34,976 nt of DNA from Burkholderiales bacterium. Lineage in GTDB: Bacteria; Pseudomonadota; Gammaproteobacteria; Burkholderiales; Casimicrobiaceae. Each line of letters starts with the position of its first letter. The first letter of the stretch is position 1. The stretch is from contig JAISYH010000009.1 of assembly GCA_031270015.1 (NCBI GenBank), positions 1-34,976 on the forward strand. The letters run 5' to 3'. Of the stretch, positions 7,408-17,600 are shown one piece after another. The translations under genes were made by a program, and so were the position numbers. The notes beneath the pieces were generated by a model. That model saw only the letters and a program-made list of their open reading frames with translations, was not told where the DNA came from and did no database searches.

Positions 7408-8793
7408 TCAAGAAGGAAAACTTATATCTGGCGCGACACGGAGTATTTGCGTTTTGAATTCATTTCGGATTCGTATTAATACTTCCTGAGAATCCGCTTC
7501 GAAGCGCAATACGATGGCAGGCGTCGTATTGGAAGCGCGGGCGAGTCCGAAACCATCATCGTACTCGACGCGTACGCCATCGATATGAATGACTTCGCGC
7601 GCCGAAGGGAAACGCATCTCGCGTTGCAAGCAGGCGACGATTTCATGTTGCTCATTTTCTCGGGTACAAGGGATGGTCAATTCCGGTGTGGCAAGGCTGT
7701 TGGGAAGCGCATCGAGCGTGGTGGCGGCGTTATCGTGTCGGGAAAGTATTTCCAATAACCGAGCGCCGGCGTAAACGCCGTCGTCAAAGCCGTACCATCG
7801 CTCGCCGAAGAACAGATGTCCGCTCATTTCTCCGGCAAGTAAAGCTCCGGTTTCTTTCATTTTCGCTTTGATCAGCGAATGTCCGGTTTTCCACATCAGC
7901 GGCACACCGCCATGCGCGCGAATCCAAGGCGCGAGCAAGCGTGTCGACTTGATATCATAAATAATCGTCGCATTTGGCGCTCGTTCCAGAAGGTCGGTGG
8001 CGAACAACATCAATTGACGGTCAGGATAAATAATATTGCCATACGGCGTGACGACGCCCAAACGGTCACCATCGCCGTCAAACGCCAAACCCAATTCAGC
8101 GTCTCCATTTTTCAAGCGTGAGATTAATATTTGTAAATTGTCCGGATGCGATGGGTCGGGATGATGATTCGGAAAAGAACCATCCACATCGCAGAAGAGT
8201 GGTTCGACCACGCAGCCGAGCCGTCGATAAAGCGTCGGCGCGAACGCGCCTGCGACACCGTTACCGGCATCGACAATGATTTTCAGAGAGCGCGCCAAAT
8301 GGATGTCGGCGGCGATACGGTCGAAATACGCGGGCGCAATGTCGTACTGAAGAATATTGCCGCGTGTTACCGCAGTATGAATATCATCGCGTTCAATACA
8401 TTTGCGCAGACTTTGAATCGTCTCGCCGGAGAGGGTTTCGCCGCCGATCACCATCTTTAGTCCGTTATATTGCGGCGGATTGTGGCTACCGGTCACCATC
8501 ACGCCGCAACGTGTTTCGAGATGATGCGCGGCAAAATACACCATCGGTGTCGTCACCATGCCAATATCGACAACGTTGACTCCCATAGCGGTGATGCCAT
8601 CGATCAGCGCGGTAGAAAAGCGTTCACCCGATAAGCGCCCGTCGCGCCCGCATACGATTGTGTCGCATTGTCGCGCCAATGCCAGAGCGGCAAGCGCTTG
8701 CCCAATTGCGCGTACCGCGTCGGTCGTCAATGTGACATCGACGATACCTCGTATATCGTAAGCTTTGAAAATTACAGAACTAATATTGGACAT
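7408..8793 (-). CDS. Phosphomannomutase/phosphoglucomutase (AlgC/ManB-like)
   Basis: It interconverts hexose 6-phosphate and 1-phosphate to feed nucleotide-sugar, LPS or exopolysaccharide synthesis in the cytoplasm. All alpha-D-phosphohexomutase signatures are present: YDIRG near the N-terminus, the catalytic phosphoserine loop TGSHNPPQYNG (Ser ~103), the metal-binding DGDGDRLG and the sugar-binding GEMSGHLFF. The length (461 residues from ATG 8793) is normal. An alternative TTG at 8805 would overlap the yheT stop; neither start has a clear SD, which suggests translational coupling to the upstream gene. Last gene of a leftward cluster, followed by an intrinsic terminator. Mannose versus glucose preference cannot be read from the sequence. 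Confidence 0.9.
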   Translation of the reverse strand: MSNISSVIFKAYDIRGIVDVTLTTDAVRAIGQALAALALARQCDTIVCGRDGRLSGERFSTALIDGITAMGVNVVDIGMVTTPMVYFAAHHLETRCGVMVTGSHNPPQYNGLKMVIGGETLSGETIQSLRKCIERDDIHTAVTRGNILQYDIAPAYFDRIAADIHLARSLKIIVDAGNGVAGAFAPTLYRRLGCVVEPLFCDVDGSFPNHHPDPSHPDNLQILISRLKNGDAELGLAFDGDGDRLGVVTPYGNIIYPDRQLMLFATDLLERAPNATIIYDIKSTRLLAPWIRAHGGVPLMWKTGHSLIKAKMKETGALLAGEMSGHLFFGERWYGFDDGVYAGARLLEILSRHDNAATTLDALPNSLATPELTIPCTRENEQHEIVACLQREMRFPSAREVIHIDGVRVEYDDGFGLARASNTTPAIVLRFEADSQEVLIRIRNEFKTQILRVAPDISFPS

Positions 8794-8801
8794 GACGGCG
8801 T

Positions 8802-9782
8802 TCAAAGATATTCGGAGAAAAAAGACAATAGTCGTTTAGGCATCCACGCGTTTTTCGCGCCCCCGGCTGTTGGAAAACCGGCGTGTCCTCCTTTGGCGGG
8901 ACGCTCCAGAAAAACCGCTTCACTGGTTTCAGTGGCGGCGGGCAACGAAGCGAAAGGCACGAGCGGATCATTGAGCGCGTTCAAAAGCAAAGTTGGCGTT
9001 GTGATTTTGGCAAGCCAATGGCGCGCCGACGCGCGTTGCCAATAATCGGCGTGATCGGCGAAGCCGTGCATCGGCGCGGTGAAATAATCGTCGAACTCGC
9101 GCAAGGTTCGGGCGGTTTGTAAGCGCAACAAATCGAGCTTCTTTTCAGGATGATTTTGCGCGATAGTCAGAGACTTTGGTTTTAGCGTAGACAAGAAATT
9201 GCGCGCGTAAATCACGCCGTGAATACTGTCGAGCGCTTTACCGCAAGACGGCAAATCGAGCGGCGCGGAAATCGCGGCGGCGGCTCTGAGATCGGGCACA
9301 GCGCGTCCAAGCCAATTCAACATCGCCGATCCGCCAAGCGACACGCCGACGGCAAATACAGGCGTATCGGTGGGAACACGAGCGTGAATCGCGGCAAACA
9401 TCGCGGCGATTTCTTCATAGTCGCCCATGTGGTAAGCGCGCGCTTGCCGATTGATTTCTCCGCTGCATCCGCGAAAATGCGGCACGACGCCGCGCCAATC
9501 GCGCTGCTTCGCCGCGTACATCGCCGCACATGCATAATGCGAACGTGAACTACCCTCCAGTCCGTGAAAAAGAATCAGCAACGGCGCGTCAGCAGGAGCG
9601 TCACTATCGAGCCAATCAAAATCCCAAAAATCGTCGTCAGGGGTATCGACGCGCTCACGACGAAAACCGATTGGCGCGGGCGATTGAATGATCGCGGGAA
9701 AAATCGTTTGCGCATGCGCGCCGATCAACCAACTCGGACCAATATAATCCGAAACGACGGTTCGTCCGCGCCTGCGATTCAT
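8802..9782 (-). CDS. yheT: YheT-family alpha/beta hydrolase
   Basis: This 326-residue cytoplasmic alpha/beta hydrolase belongs to the YheT/ABHD1-3-like family. The oxyanion region LFHGLEGSSRSHY, the RGCSGE loop, the nucleophile elbow GVSLGGS (Ser ~148), an acidic residue in LNALNDPLVPF and the terminal GGHAGF histidine give a full catalytic triad. The N-terminal WLIGAHAQTIFP motif is characteristic. The true substrate is not established in the family; esterase activity is likely. Its ATG directly abuts the stop of the DAHP synthase gene (TAGATG), and its stop lies close to the phosphomannomutase start, so the three are probably one transcript. Confidence 0.9.
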   Translation of the reverse strand: MNRRRGRTVVSDYIGPSWLIGAHAQTIFPAIIQSPAPIGFRRERVDTPDDDFWDFDWLDSDAPADAPLLILFHGLEGSSRSHYACAAMYAAKQRDWRGVVPHFRGCSGEINRQARAYHMGDYEEIAAMFAAIHARVPTDTPVFAVGVSLGGSAMLNWLGRAVPDLRAAAAISAPLDLPSCGKALDSIHGVIYARNFLSTLKPKSLTIAQNHPEKKLDLLRLQTARTLREFDDYFTAPMHGFADHADYWQRASARHWLAKITTPTLLLNALNDPLVPFASLPAATETSEAVFLERPAKGGHAGFPTAGGAKNAWMPKRLLSFFSEYL

Positions 9783-10904
9783 CTAACTGGTAATTTCTTG
9801 AGCGGCGCGGGTGGCGCGTTTGAGATAAGTTTCGCGTACCAGCGCCGTATCGTCGAGAAAATGTTGTAACTCGTTCAAGCGTAGCGCTTGCGGACCATCG
9901 ACCAGCGCTTTTTCGGGGAATGGATGGAAATCGACCAATACCATATTCGCGCCCGCGATAATACCTTGCGCGGTGACATGAAAAACATCGAGCAGTCCGT
10001 CGGGCGATACGGCGCGCGAACCGACAGAATGCGATGGATCGACGCATACCGGCATCCGCGTCAAACGTTTGATCGTTGGCACATGTGCAAAATCAACGAA
10101 GTTGCGATGCGGATCACCCATATTGGTTTTCATTCCGCGTAAGCAAAATACAACTTTGCGGTTGCCTTCTGACGCCAAATATTCGGCAGCGTTCAATGAT
10201 TCGTCCAGCGTGATACCGAAGCCGCGCTTGAGCAATACCGGAAATTCTTGTTGTCGCCCAATGATTTTCAAAAGCTCGAAATTTTGTGTGTTACGTGTAC
10301 CGATTTGCAGCATCACGCCGGTCGCGTTGCCTGTCGTTCTCAGATTATCGCGGATTTCGTCGATGTGAGATTCATGCGTGATTTCCATCGCGATGACTTT
10401 GATGCCATATTTTCCCGCCAATTCGAAAACGTAAGGTAAACACGTTTTGCCGTAACCTTGAAACGCATAAGGGCTGGTACGCGGCTTATATGCGCCCATC
10501 CGCGAGCACATTTGCCCGTGCCCGCGCAGCGCGCGCATCATCGTCTCGACTGACTCGCGCGAATCGACGGCACACAAACCTGCGAAAACATGGAAAGTGT
10601 CCTGACCGAAACGAATGCCATTATATTCAAACGAGGACACACGATTGTCGTTTTGCTGATGGCGTCCCAATACTCGATACGGTTCGGAAATGCGGACGAT
10701 TCTCTCCACGCACGGAAACTGTTGTACTACTTCGGGGTTCAGTGCCGCCGTATTGCCGATCAAATAAATTTCGGTCAATGTTACTTCATCGCCAATTTCT
10801 CGGTGTACGCGATGTTTGATACCGGTGAGTTGATCGAGTCTTTGTATAAGCTCGCGGTACGCCGAGCCGTCGGGCGGAGTGTTAGGGGCAAGCACCAGGA
10901 TCAT
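9783..10904 (-). CDS. aroF: 3-deoxy-7-phosphoheptulonate (DAHP) synthase, type I-beta
   Basis: It condenses phosphoenolpyruvate with erythrose 4-phosphate, the first shikimate-pathway step. The 373-residue protein has an N-terminal ~70-residue ferredoxin-like domain (as in Thermotoga-type AroF, where it mediates feedback inhibition). The TIM barrel follows, with GAYKPRTSPYAFQGYG, a pyruvate-binding LLKRGFG, FCLRG and the metal-binding DPSHSVG. The usual AGPCAVES motif reads AGLCAVDS, a small deviation. An AAGGAAA SD precedes ATG 10904. It sits between dgt and yheT in a leftward cluster, with an ~110-nt gap to dgt. Confidence 0.92.
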   Translation of the reverse strand: MILVLAPNTPPDGSAYRELIQRLDQLTGIKHRVHREIGDEVTLTEIYLIGNTAALNPEVVQQFPCVERIVRISEPYRVLGRHQQNDNRVSSFEYNGIRFGQDTFHVFAGLCAVDSRESVETMMRALRGHGQMCSRMGAYKPRTSPYAFQGYGKTCLPYVFELAGKYGIKVIAMEITHESHIDEIRDNLRTTGNATGVMLQIGTRNTQNFELLKIIGRQQEFPVLLKRGFGITLDESLNAAEYLASEGNRKVVFCLRGMKTNMGDPHRNFVDFAHVPTIKRLTRMPVCVDPSHSVGSRAVSPDGLLDVFHVTAQGIIAGANMVLVDFHPFPEKALVDGPQALRLNELQHFLDDTALVRETYLKRATRAAQEITS

Positions 10905-11017
10905 GAAAGTTTCCTTATTGGAACGGCAATAGCGCCGGAAACGATTTTATCAGACGAAAGGAGCCCGTTATCAGAATCAAAAGACAAGAATTTTCCCGTT
11001 CTGTACCGTTTGATCGA

Positions 11018-12379
11018 TCATGCCGGTAGCTCGATTCCCTTGAGCCGCCGATAAAGCGTAATCGCGTAAGAATCGGTCATACCGCAGATGAAATCGACGA
11101 CTTTCAGCAACCGCAGGTAAGGATCGGCGTCAGGTTTCCGTTGGTCGCTTAAAAATTGCTCGGGCAACAGTGTCATCAAAACACGGCTACGGATCGACGC
11201 CGGATTGGGCGAGGCGTGTTGGCAGACGGCAGTAAAAAAGAGATCGAGCAAACCGGAAATGACTTCACAACCCGCCGCTTCGATCTCCATTGCCGATCGC
11301 GCCACATAGATTTTGTCGAGAGAAAGTTCCTCGATTTTATCCAATGTTTCTTTTTTCTTCGATTCGTCGAGCAACGCGCAATCGTATTCGCCGGAGACGA
11401 TGGCTTCTTCGTGGTCAAGGAAAAGCGTGGCGATTTCATCGACGAGCGCGCCGATGGATTTTGCGCGCAAATATTCAATTCTTTCTTTAGGTTCGCGGAT
11501 CGTTGCCAGACGCGGCGTTTTTGCCGCGCCGCCGGCGACATCAAGCAATAACTCTTCCACATCGTGGTACGGAATGATGCCAATACGGGAGGCGTCTTCG
11601 AGATCGACAATGCGGTAACAGATATCGTCGGCGGCTTCGACCAAGAACGCCAGCGGATGGCGTCGCCATACGCCGTCGGCGCGGAGAATCATACCGACAT
11701 TTTTAGCGGCTTTACCAAAAAGTGCCGCTTCGCTTTGGAAAAAGCCGAATTTTTTGACCGACCGTCCGCCGAGCAACGGGGTAATGTCGGAGGCGCACGG
11801 ATATTTGGAAAATGCCATCAACGTTGCGGCAGTGAGTTGCAAGCCGCCGCGATTTGACGGGCTTTGCAGCGCGGTTAGCAAACGAAATCCTTGAGCGTTA
11901 CCTTCGTAACGCTCGAAGTCGGCGCGCTGCGCGCCGGTCAAGCCGAGCTGATCAAGCGCGCCATCTGGCGCGGCGCACCATTCTCGAATGGCATCCTCGC
12001 CGGCATGCCCGAACGGCGGATTACCGATATCGTGGGCGAGGCAAGCGGCGGCGACGACCGCGCCGAAATCAGAAGCGTGCAAGTCGCCTTGCAAACTATG
12101 TTTTTTGACGACTTCGTGACCGACTTTCGTTCCTAGCGAACGCCCGACACACGATGCTTCGAGACTGTGCGTCAAACGGTTGCGAACGTAGTCGCTTTGC
12201 GCGAGCGGGAACACTTGAGTTTTGTCTTTGAGACGGCGGAACGCCGAACAAAAAACGATACGATCATAATCTTGTTGGAAAACGCTGCGGTCGGGCGCGG
12301 ATTCGACAACTTCGGACGTGCCGATGCGATGCCGCGATAATAAGGCGCGCCAGTTGCGGGAAAGATGAGAAAGTGGCAT
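11018..12379 (-). CDS. dgt: Deoxyguanosinetriphosphate triphosphohydrolase (HD family)
   Basis: This HD-domain enzyme hydrolyses dNTPs, classically dGTP, to the deoxynucleoside and tripolyphosphate. The 453-residue protein has the N-terminal FCSAFRRLKDKTQVFPL segment, the first metal histidine in NRLTHSLEAS, and the HD pair in CLAHDIGNPPFGHAGEDAI. A later aspartate appears in LVEAADDICYRIVDLED. AAAGAG precedes ATG 12379. It is divergent from xerC, with a 75-nt shared intergenic region that must carry both promoters. Family assignment is secure; substrate preference is inferred from family. Confidence 0.92.
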   Translation of the reverse strand: MPLSHLSRNWRALLSRHRIGTSEVVESAPDRSVFQQDYDRIVFCSAFRRLKDKTQVFPLAQSDYVRNRLTHSLEASCVGRSLGTKVGHEVVKKHSLQGDLHASDFGAVVAAACLAHDIGNPPFGHAGEDAIREWCAAPDGALDQLGLTGAQRADFERYEGNAQGFRLLTALQSPSNRGGLQLTAATLMAFSKYPCASDITPLLGGRSVKKFGFFQSEAALFGKAAKNVGMILRADGVWRRHPLAFLVEAADDICYRIVDLEDASRIGIIPYHDVEELLLDVAGGAAKTPRLATIREPKERIEYLRAKSIGALVDEIATLFLDHEEAIVSGEYDCALLDESKKKETLDKIEELSLDKIYVARSAMEIEAAGCEVISGLLDLFFTAVCQHASPNPASIRSRVLMTLLPEQFLSDQRKPDADPYLRLLKVVDFICGMTDSYAITLYRRLKGIELPA

Positions 12380-12454
12380 GTTATTCTCTTTAAATCGTTC
12401 TCCTGAGTGTACACTTTTTCAAAAGTCGTGAGCAAAGAAGATACCGCCGCAACC

Positions 12455-13387
12455 ATGCCGAAAACGATCAGCGCTGAAAATCGGACGTTGATCGACGCCT
12501 TCGCTAACGCAATGGGCGCGCAGGCGGATAAGACGCGGAAAGCATATGTGCGGGACACAGAGCGGCTGGCGGAAGCGGCGCATCCTTTATCTTTGATGTC
12601 TTTGACACGGATACAAATCGCGCGTCAACTCGCGCAATGGCATGGACAAGGATTGTCGGGGCGTAGTCTGGCGCGGATGTTGTCTTCGTGGCGGGCGTTT
12701 TACCGATTCGCGCTGGCGCAACCGAATACGTTGCGCAAAGATGATCCCTGCGAACATCTGAAAGCGCCGCGTAGCGTGCGGCGGTTGCCTTCGGCGCTGA
12801 CGCCGGACGAAATGCGCCGCTTACTCGATACCCCCGAAGATTTGCTGTCCGACGCCGTAGCATCGGCGGCGGAATTACGCGACGCCGCGCTTTTTGAACT
12901 GGCGTATTCTTCAGGGCTGCGCGTTTCCGAACTGGTCGGTTTGGATGTCGATCGCGTCGATCTTGAGCAGCGCGAAACGCGCGTACTCGGCAAAGGCAAC
13001 AAGGAGCGTATCGTGCCGGTCGGCAGGTCGGCGCGCGATGCTGTCGCGCGGTGGTTGGTGGCACGCGCGGAAATTTTGCGCGCGTTTCGCGCTGAAGACG
13101 AACAAGCGCTGTTCGTCAATCGGCGTGGTAAGCGATTGTCGGTACGCACGGTGCAAAAAAGGTTACAGCAATTGGCGGTTGCGCGTGGTTTGCCGCAGAA
13201 CGTGCATCCGCATATATTGAGGCATTCTTTCGCGTCGCATTTGCTCGAATCTTCGGGCGACTTGCGCGCCGTTCAAGAATTGCTCGGGCACGCGTCGATT
13301 GCCAGCACGCAGGTTTATACACATCTCGATTATCAGGCGTTGGCGAAAGTGTATGATGCGGCACATCCGAGAGCGCGGAAGAAGTAA
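12455..13387 (+). CDS. xerC: Tyrosine recombinase XerC
   Basis: It resolves chromosome dimers at dif together with XerD. Catalytic residues are all visible: Arg in SSGLRVSEL, Lys in GKGNKER, His and Arg in HPHILRHSFASHL, His in LLGHAS, and Tyr in STQVYTHLD. The C-terminus YQALAKVYDAAHPRARKK is the XerC rather than XerD type. ATG 12455 gives 310 residues, close to the family norm; an upstream GTG at 12407 would add 16 residues. Neither has a good SD. It is divergent from dgt and followed 28 nt later by ypfJ. Confidence 0.9.
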   Translation: MPKTISAENRTLIDAFANAMGAQADKTRKAYVRDTERLAEAAHPLSLMSLTRIQIARQLAQWHGQGLSGRSLARMLSSWRAFYRFALAQPNTLRKDDPCEHLKAPRSVRRLPSALTPDEMRRLLDTPEDLLSDAVASAAELRDAALFELAYSSGLRVSELVGLDVDRVDLEQRETRVLGKGNKERIVPVGRSARDAVARWLVARAEILRAFRAEDEQALFVNRRGKRLSVRTVQKRLQQLAVARGLPQNVHPHILRHSFASHLLESSGDLRAVQELLGHASIASTQVYTHLDYQALAKVYDAAHPRARKK

Positions 13388-13415
13388 GATAACCGAACAT
13401 TAAAGAGGTAAAGAT

Positions 13416-14282
13416 ATGCGTTGGAAAGGTCGTCAGGGAAGCAGTAATGTTGAAGACCGGCGCGGTCAATCATCGCGGTTGGGTGGTGGAAATTTATTAC
13501 TGCGCGGAAAAATGGGTATTGTGATATTGCTGGCGGTGATCATCGCCGGCTATTACGGTATTGATTTAACGCCGTTGTTATCCGACGGCGGCATGGTAGC
13601 GACAACCAGTAACGAACCCTATACGCCAACTGTTGAGGAAGAAGAAATGGCGCGTTTCACTTCAGTGACGCTGAAACTGACTGAAGAGGCTTGGGATCAT
13701 ATTTTCCTCACCAGAATGGGGCAGAAGTACTCGCCGCCCAAGTTAATCATGTACAACGGCGTAACGCAAACCACTTGCGGCTATGGGCAATCGGCGATGG
13801 GACCTTTTTATTGTCCGGCTGACCAGAGCGTTTATATTGACTTGTCGTTTTATCAGGACATGAAAAATAAGCTCGGCGGCGGCGGTGATTTCGCGCAAGG
13901 TTATGTGATCGCGCACGAAGTCGGACACCATATTCAGAATTTGCTCGGGATCAATCAAAAGGTGCGGCAAATGCAAGCGCGCGCATCGCAAAGCGAAGCG
14001 AATCAGTTGTCGGTAAAAACGGAATTGCAAGCGGATTGTTTCGCCGGCGTATGGGGACACGCGATGCAGCAAGAAGGTATTCTTGAGTCGGGCGACATCG
14101 AGTCGGCGCTGCGCACCGCCCAGGCGATAGGTGATGATCGTTTACAAAAACAAAGCACGGGGCGTGTCGTGCCGGATAGCTTTACGCATGGTTCCTCAGA
14201 ACAGCGTTATCAGTGGTTTAAACGCGGTTTTGATTCAGGTGACCCTACTGTGTGTGACACTTTTTCAGCAAGTTCCATCTGA
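13416..14282 (+). CDS. ypfJ: YpfJ-family neutral zinc metallopeptidase
   Basis: This 288-residue single-pass membrane protein has a basic N-terminal cytoplasmic segment ([17 protein letters not shown]), one membrane helix (~residues 33-50) and a periplasmic zinc peptidase domain. The HEVGHH motif (His167, Glu168, His171) supplies zinc ligands and the catalytic glutamate. [11 protein letters not shown] is the conserved downstream metal-ligand segment, and [17 protein letters not shown] is typical of the family. The physiological substrate is not established. AAAGAGG precedes ATG 13416. Probably co-transcribed with xerC. Confidence 0.92.
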   Translation: MRWKGRQGSSNVEDRRGQSSRLGGGNLLLRGKMGIVILLAVIIAGYYGIDLTPLLSDGGMVATTSNEPYTPTVEEEEMARFTSVTLKLTEEAWDHIFLTRMGQKYSPPKLIMYNGVTQTTCGYGQSAMGPFYCPADQSVYIDLSFYQDMKNKLGGGGDFAQGYVIAHEVGHHIQNLLGINQKVRQMQARASQSEANQLSVKTELQADCFAGVWGHAMQQEGILESGDIESALRTAQAIGDDRLQKQSTGRVVPDSFTHGSSEQRYQWFKRGFDSGDPTVCDTFSASSI

Positions 14283-14305
14283 TGTAAACGCGCGACATAT
14301 CCATG

Positions 14306-14331
14306 GTTACGAACGACCGTAACGTTGTTTT
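14306..14331 (+). terminator. Weak terminator-like hairpin after ypfJ
   Basis: A 6-bp stem GTTACG/CGTAAC with a 6-nt loop is followed by GTTGTTTT. It is short and its T tract is interrupted, so it is only a candidate end for the xerC-ypfJ transcript. Confidence 0.3.
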
Positions 14332-14490
14332 CTGATCTGATAGTTATGGCGAGAGTGACGAAAGCGATATAACGACGTAAAGATGTTAAATTGCCATTCA
14401 CTTTCCATGAGAAATGAGAGCTCACCGATATATAAAAAATCATATTACGAACATGATAAAAATAGGGATATTCCCCGTTTCTTCGTTCTT

Positions 14491-14510
14491 ATATGAAATT
14501 TATTTCATAT
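14491..14510. promoter_or_regulatory. 20-bp palindrome, candidate operator upstream of fdnG
   Basis: ATATGAAAT and its exact complement are separated by two T residues. It lies ~180 nt before the fdnG start and just upstream of a TTGACT that could be a -35. The size and symmetry fit a dimeric regulator site. I cannot match it to FNR, NarL or ModE consensus sequences. Confidence 0.5.
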
Positions 14511-14550
14511 TCCGGTTTTGGCGACCATTGACTAGTATCCTTCTGTGAAT

Positions 14551-14582
14551 ACGACACATCGATCATTTTTGATCGTTGTCGT
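14551..14582. promoter_or_regulatory. Nested inverted repeat upstream of fdnG
   Basis: ACGACA (14551-14556) pairs with TGTCGT (14577-14582). Inside, CGATCA (14560-14565) pairs with TGATCG (14570-14575) around TTTT. This could be a second operator or a hairpin in the leader. Confidence 0.4.
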
Positions 14583-14672
14583 TTCGCTTTTTGATAAGAG
14601 ATTCGAGGATATTGAAAACGTGTTTGTGTCGCGTTATTCCTCGAATCATGAAATGACTAAGGAGAGAAAATA

Positions 14673-17600
14673 ATGCAAGTCAACAGACGGCAGTTCTTTA
14701 AGATCTGTTCGGGTGGTATGGCGGGCACGACGTTAGCGGCGCTGGGTTTCTCACCCAGCGAAGCGTTAGCCGATGTGCGTGCGTATAAGCTTTTACGCGC
14801 ACGCGAAGTACGCAATACTTGCCCTTATTGTTCGGTCGGTTGCGGTATCTTGATGTATAGCCGTAGCGACGAATCGGGAAATGTCAAAGAAAGTATTTTC
14901 CATATTGAGGGCGACCCCGACCATCCGGTCAGCCGCGGCGCGTTGTGCCCGAAAGGCGCGGGTTTGGTCGGTTTTGTGCATAGTAAGGATCGTCTGCGTT
15001 ATCCCGAAGTGCGCGAAGCTGGCAGCAAAGAATGGAAGCGAATCAGTTGGGAAGAAGCGTTGGAGCGTATCGCCCGCCACATCAAGGAAGACCGCGATGC
15101 TAATTTCGTCGAGACGAACGCCAACGGCGTGACCGTCAACCGTTTTACGACGACCGGTATGTTTGCTTGCACGGCTTCTACTAATGAAGTCGGTTATTTG
15201 ACACAGAAATTCGTTCGCTCGCTTGGCATGGTCAGTGTTGACCATGTCGCCCGTATTTGACACGCGCCGACGGTAGCAGGTCTTGCTCCTTCATTCGGTC
15301 GTGGTGCGATGACGAACCATTGGGTGGATATTAAAAATGCGAACCTAATTGTCGTGATGGGTGGTAACGCCGCAGAAGCACACCCCGTGGGCTTTCGTTG
15401 GGCGATTGACGCCAAAATCAACAACAAAGCGAAAATTCTCGTGGTCGATCCACGCTTTACGCGCTCGGCAGCGGTTGCCGACGAACATGTGCGTTTGCGT
15501 CCGGGTACCGACATCACTTTTTTGAACGGTGTTCTAAATTACCTCATTAGCAACGACAAGTATCAGCAGGAATATGTCCGCGAATATACCAACGCGAGTT
15601 TCCTCGTTCGCGACGACTTCGATTTCAATGACGGGTTGTTCAGCGGTTGGGACGAGTCGAAAAAACAATATGATAAGAGTTCGTGGAATTATCAGTTCGA
15701 TGAAGACGGTTATGCGCGCCGCGATCCGACGCTGATGCATCCGCGCTGCGTGTGGAATCTATTGAAGAAACACGTCAGCCGTTATACGCCGGAAATGGTC
15801 GAGCAAATTTGCGGAACGCCGCAGGCGGATTTCTTGAAAGCTTGCGAAATGTTCGCCGAAACAGCGGCGCCGGATAAAACGATGACTTCGCTTTATGCGC
15901 TTGGCTGGACGGAGCATACCGTCGGCGCGCAAAATATCCGCACGATGGCGATCATCCAGTTGATACTCGGTAACATCGGAATGCCGGGCGGCGGAATCAA
16001 TGCTCTGCGCGGTCACTCGAACGTTCAAGGTTTGACGGATATCGGTGTGATGGCGACGGCATTACCTGGTTATCTCGGTTTGCCGAACGAACGCCATGTC
16101 GATCTGCAAACATATTTGAACATGAGTACGCCCAAGATGACAGGGCGCGGACAAGTGAATTACTGGGGCAATTATCCCAAGTTTTTCATCAGTTTGTTGA
16201 AGAGTTTTTACGGCGACAAAGCAACACCGGAAAATGAATTTGGTTATCACTGGTTGCCGAAATTTCAGCAGATGGTCGATGCGATGCGTTTCATAGAGAT
16301 GACGGAAAATGGCGAAATCAATGGCTTCTTAGTGCAAGGTTATAACGTAGTCGCCTGTATGCCCAATAAGCACAAGTCGATTCGCGCGCTGTCGAAACTG
16401 AAGTTTCTCGTCGTCATCGATCCGGTGGCGTCAGAAACCGCCAATTTCTGGCAGAATCACGATGAGTTCAACGATGTCAAGCCGGAAGAAATCCAGACGG
16501 AGGTATTCAACTTACCGTCCTCTTTGTTCGCTGAAGAAGATGGTTCGATCACAAACTCCGGTCGCTGGGTGCAATGGCACTGGGAAGGCGCGCCGCCGCC
16601 GGGCGAAGGCAAGACTGACTCGGCAATCATCGCCGAGATCATGATGAAAATTCGTGAGTTATATGAGAAAGAGGGTGGCAGACTGCCTGAGCAGATTTTG
16701 AATATGGCTTGGGATTATTCTAAGAAAAAACATCCTTCTTCGGAAGAAATCATCAAGGAAGTCAACGGTAAGGCACTCGCCGATCTTTACGATGGCAATG
16801 GTACCCTGATTCTCAAAAAAGGGCAGCAAGTCAGCAGTTTCGCGCAACTGCGCGCCGACGGTTCGACGGCGTGCGGGTGCTGGATTTATGCTGGCTGTTG
16901 GACGGAAGCAGGCAACCAGATGGCGCGCCGCGATACCGCCGACCCATCCGGTTTGGGCAATATGCCCGGCTGGGCGTGGGCGTGGCCGGTAAACCGCCGG
17001 ATTCTATACAACCGCGCGTCGATGGATCGCAACGGCAAGCCTTGGGATCCGAAACGTCAGTTGCTTCATTGGGACGGCGCCAAGTGGACTGGGTATGATG
17101 TACCGGACTTCACCGCCGCGCCTCCGGGCAGTGAAGTCAATCCGTTCATCATGCAACAGGAAGGTGTTGGGCGTTTGTTTGCGCTTGACAAAATGGCGGA
17201 AGGACCATTCTCTGAACATTACGAGCCGATGGAATCGCCGATTGGCACCAATCCCTTGCATCCAAACGTGGTAACGTCGCCGACGGTACGTTTGTTCCAA
17301 CGCGACGCGGCGGAATTGGGCAATACTGAAAAGTTCCCGTATGTCGGCACGACATACCGCTTGACCGAACACTTCCATACGTTGACCAAAGCTTCCGAAC
17401 TCAACGCGATGACGCAACCGGAAGCATTTGCCGAGATTAGCGAAACGCTAGCGGCGAAGCTTGCCATCAAGAGCGGCGACATGATCAAAGTCACGTCGGC
17501 GCGTGGCTTCGTGAAGGTGAAAGCGGTGGTGACCAAACGCGTCAAGCAGTTGATGGTCAACGGTCAGCCGACGGAAGTGGTCGGATTGCCGATCCATTGG

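Larger units (their letters stand above)
14283..14672. other. Long leader region of the formate dehydrogenase operon
   Basis: This stretch has no gene. It is AT-rich relative to its neighbours and carries several ordered symmetric elements: a weak hairpin after ypfJ (14306-14323, followed by GTTGTTTT), a 20-bp palindrome (14491-14510), a TTGACT at 14528, a nested inverted repeat (14551-14582), a 10-bp inverted repeat around the presumed leader (14600-14647), and AAGGAG at 14659-14664. The arrangement suggests dense regulation of the operon. Confidence 0.6.

Noticed and set aside
9784-10047. Arg-rich frames overlapping dgt, aroF, yheT and pmm
   Set aside because: These are shadows of GC-rich codon use in the real genes on the opposite strand or in another frame.
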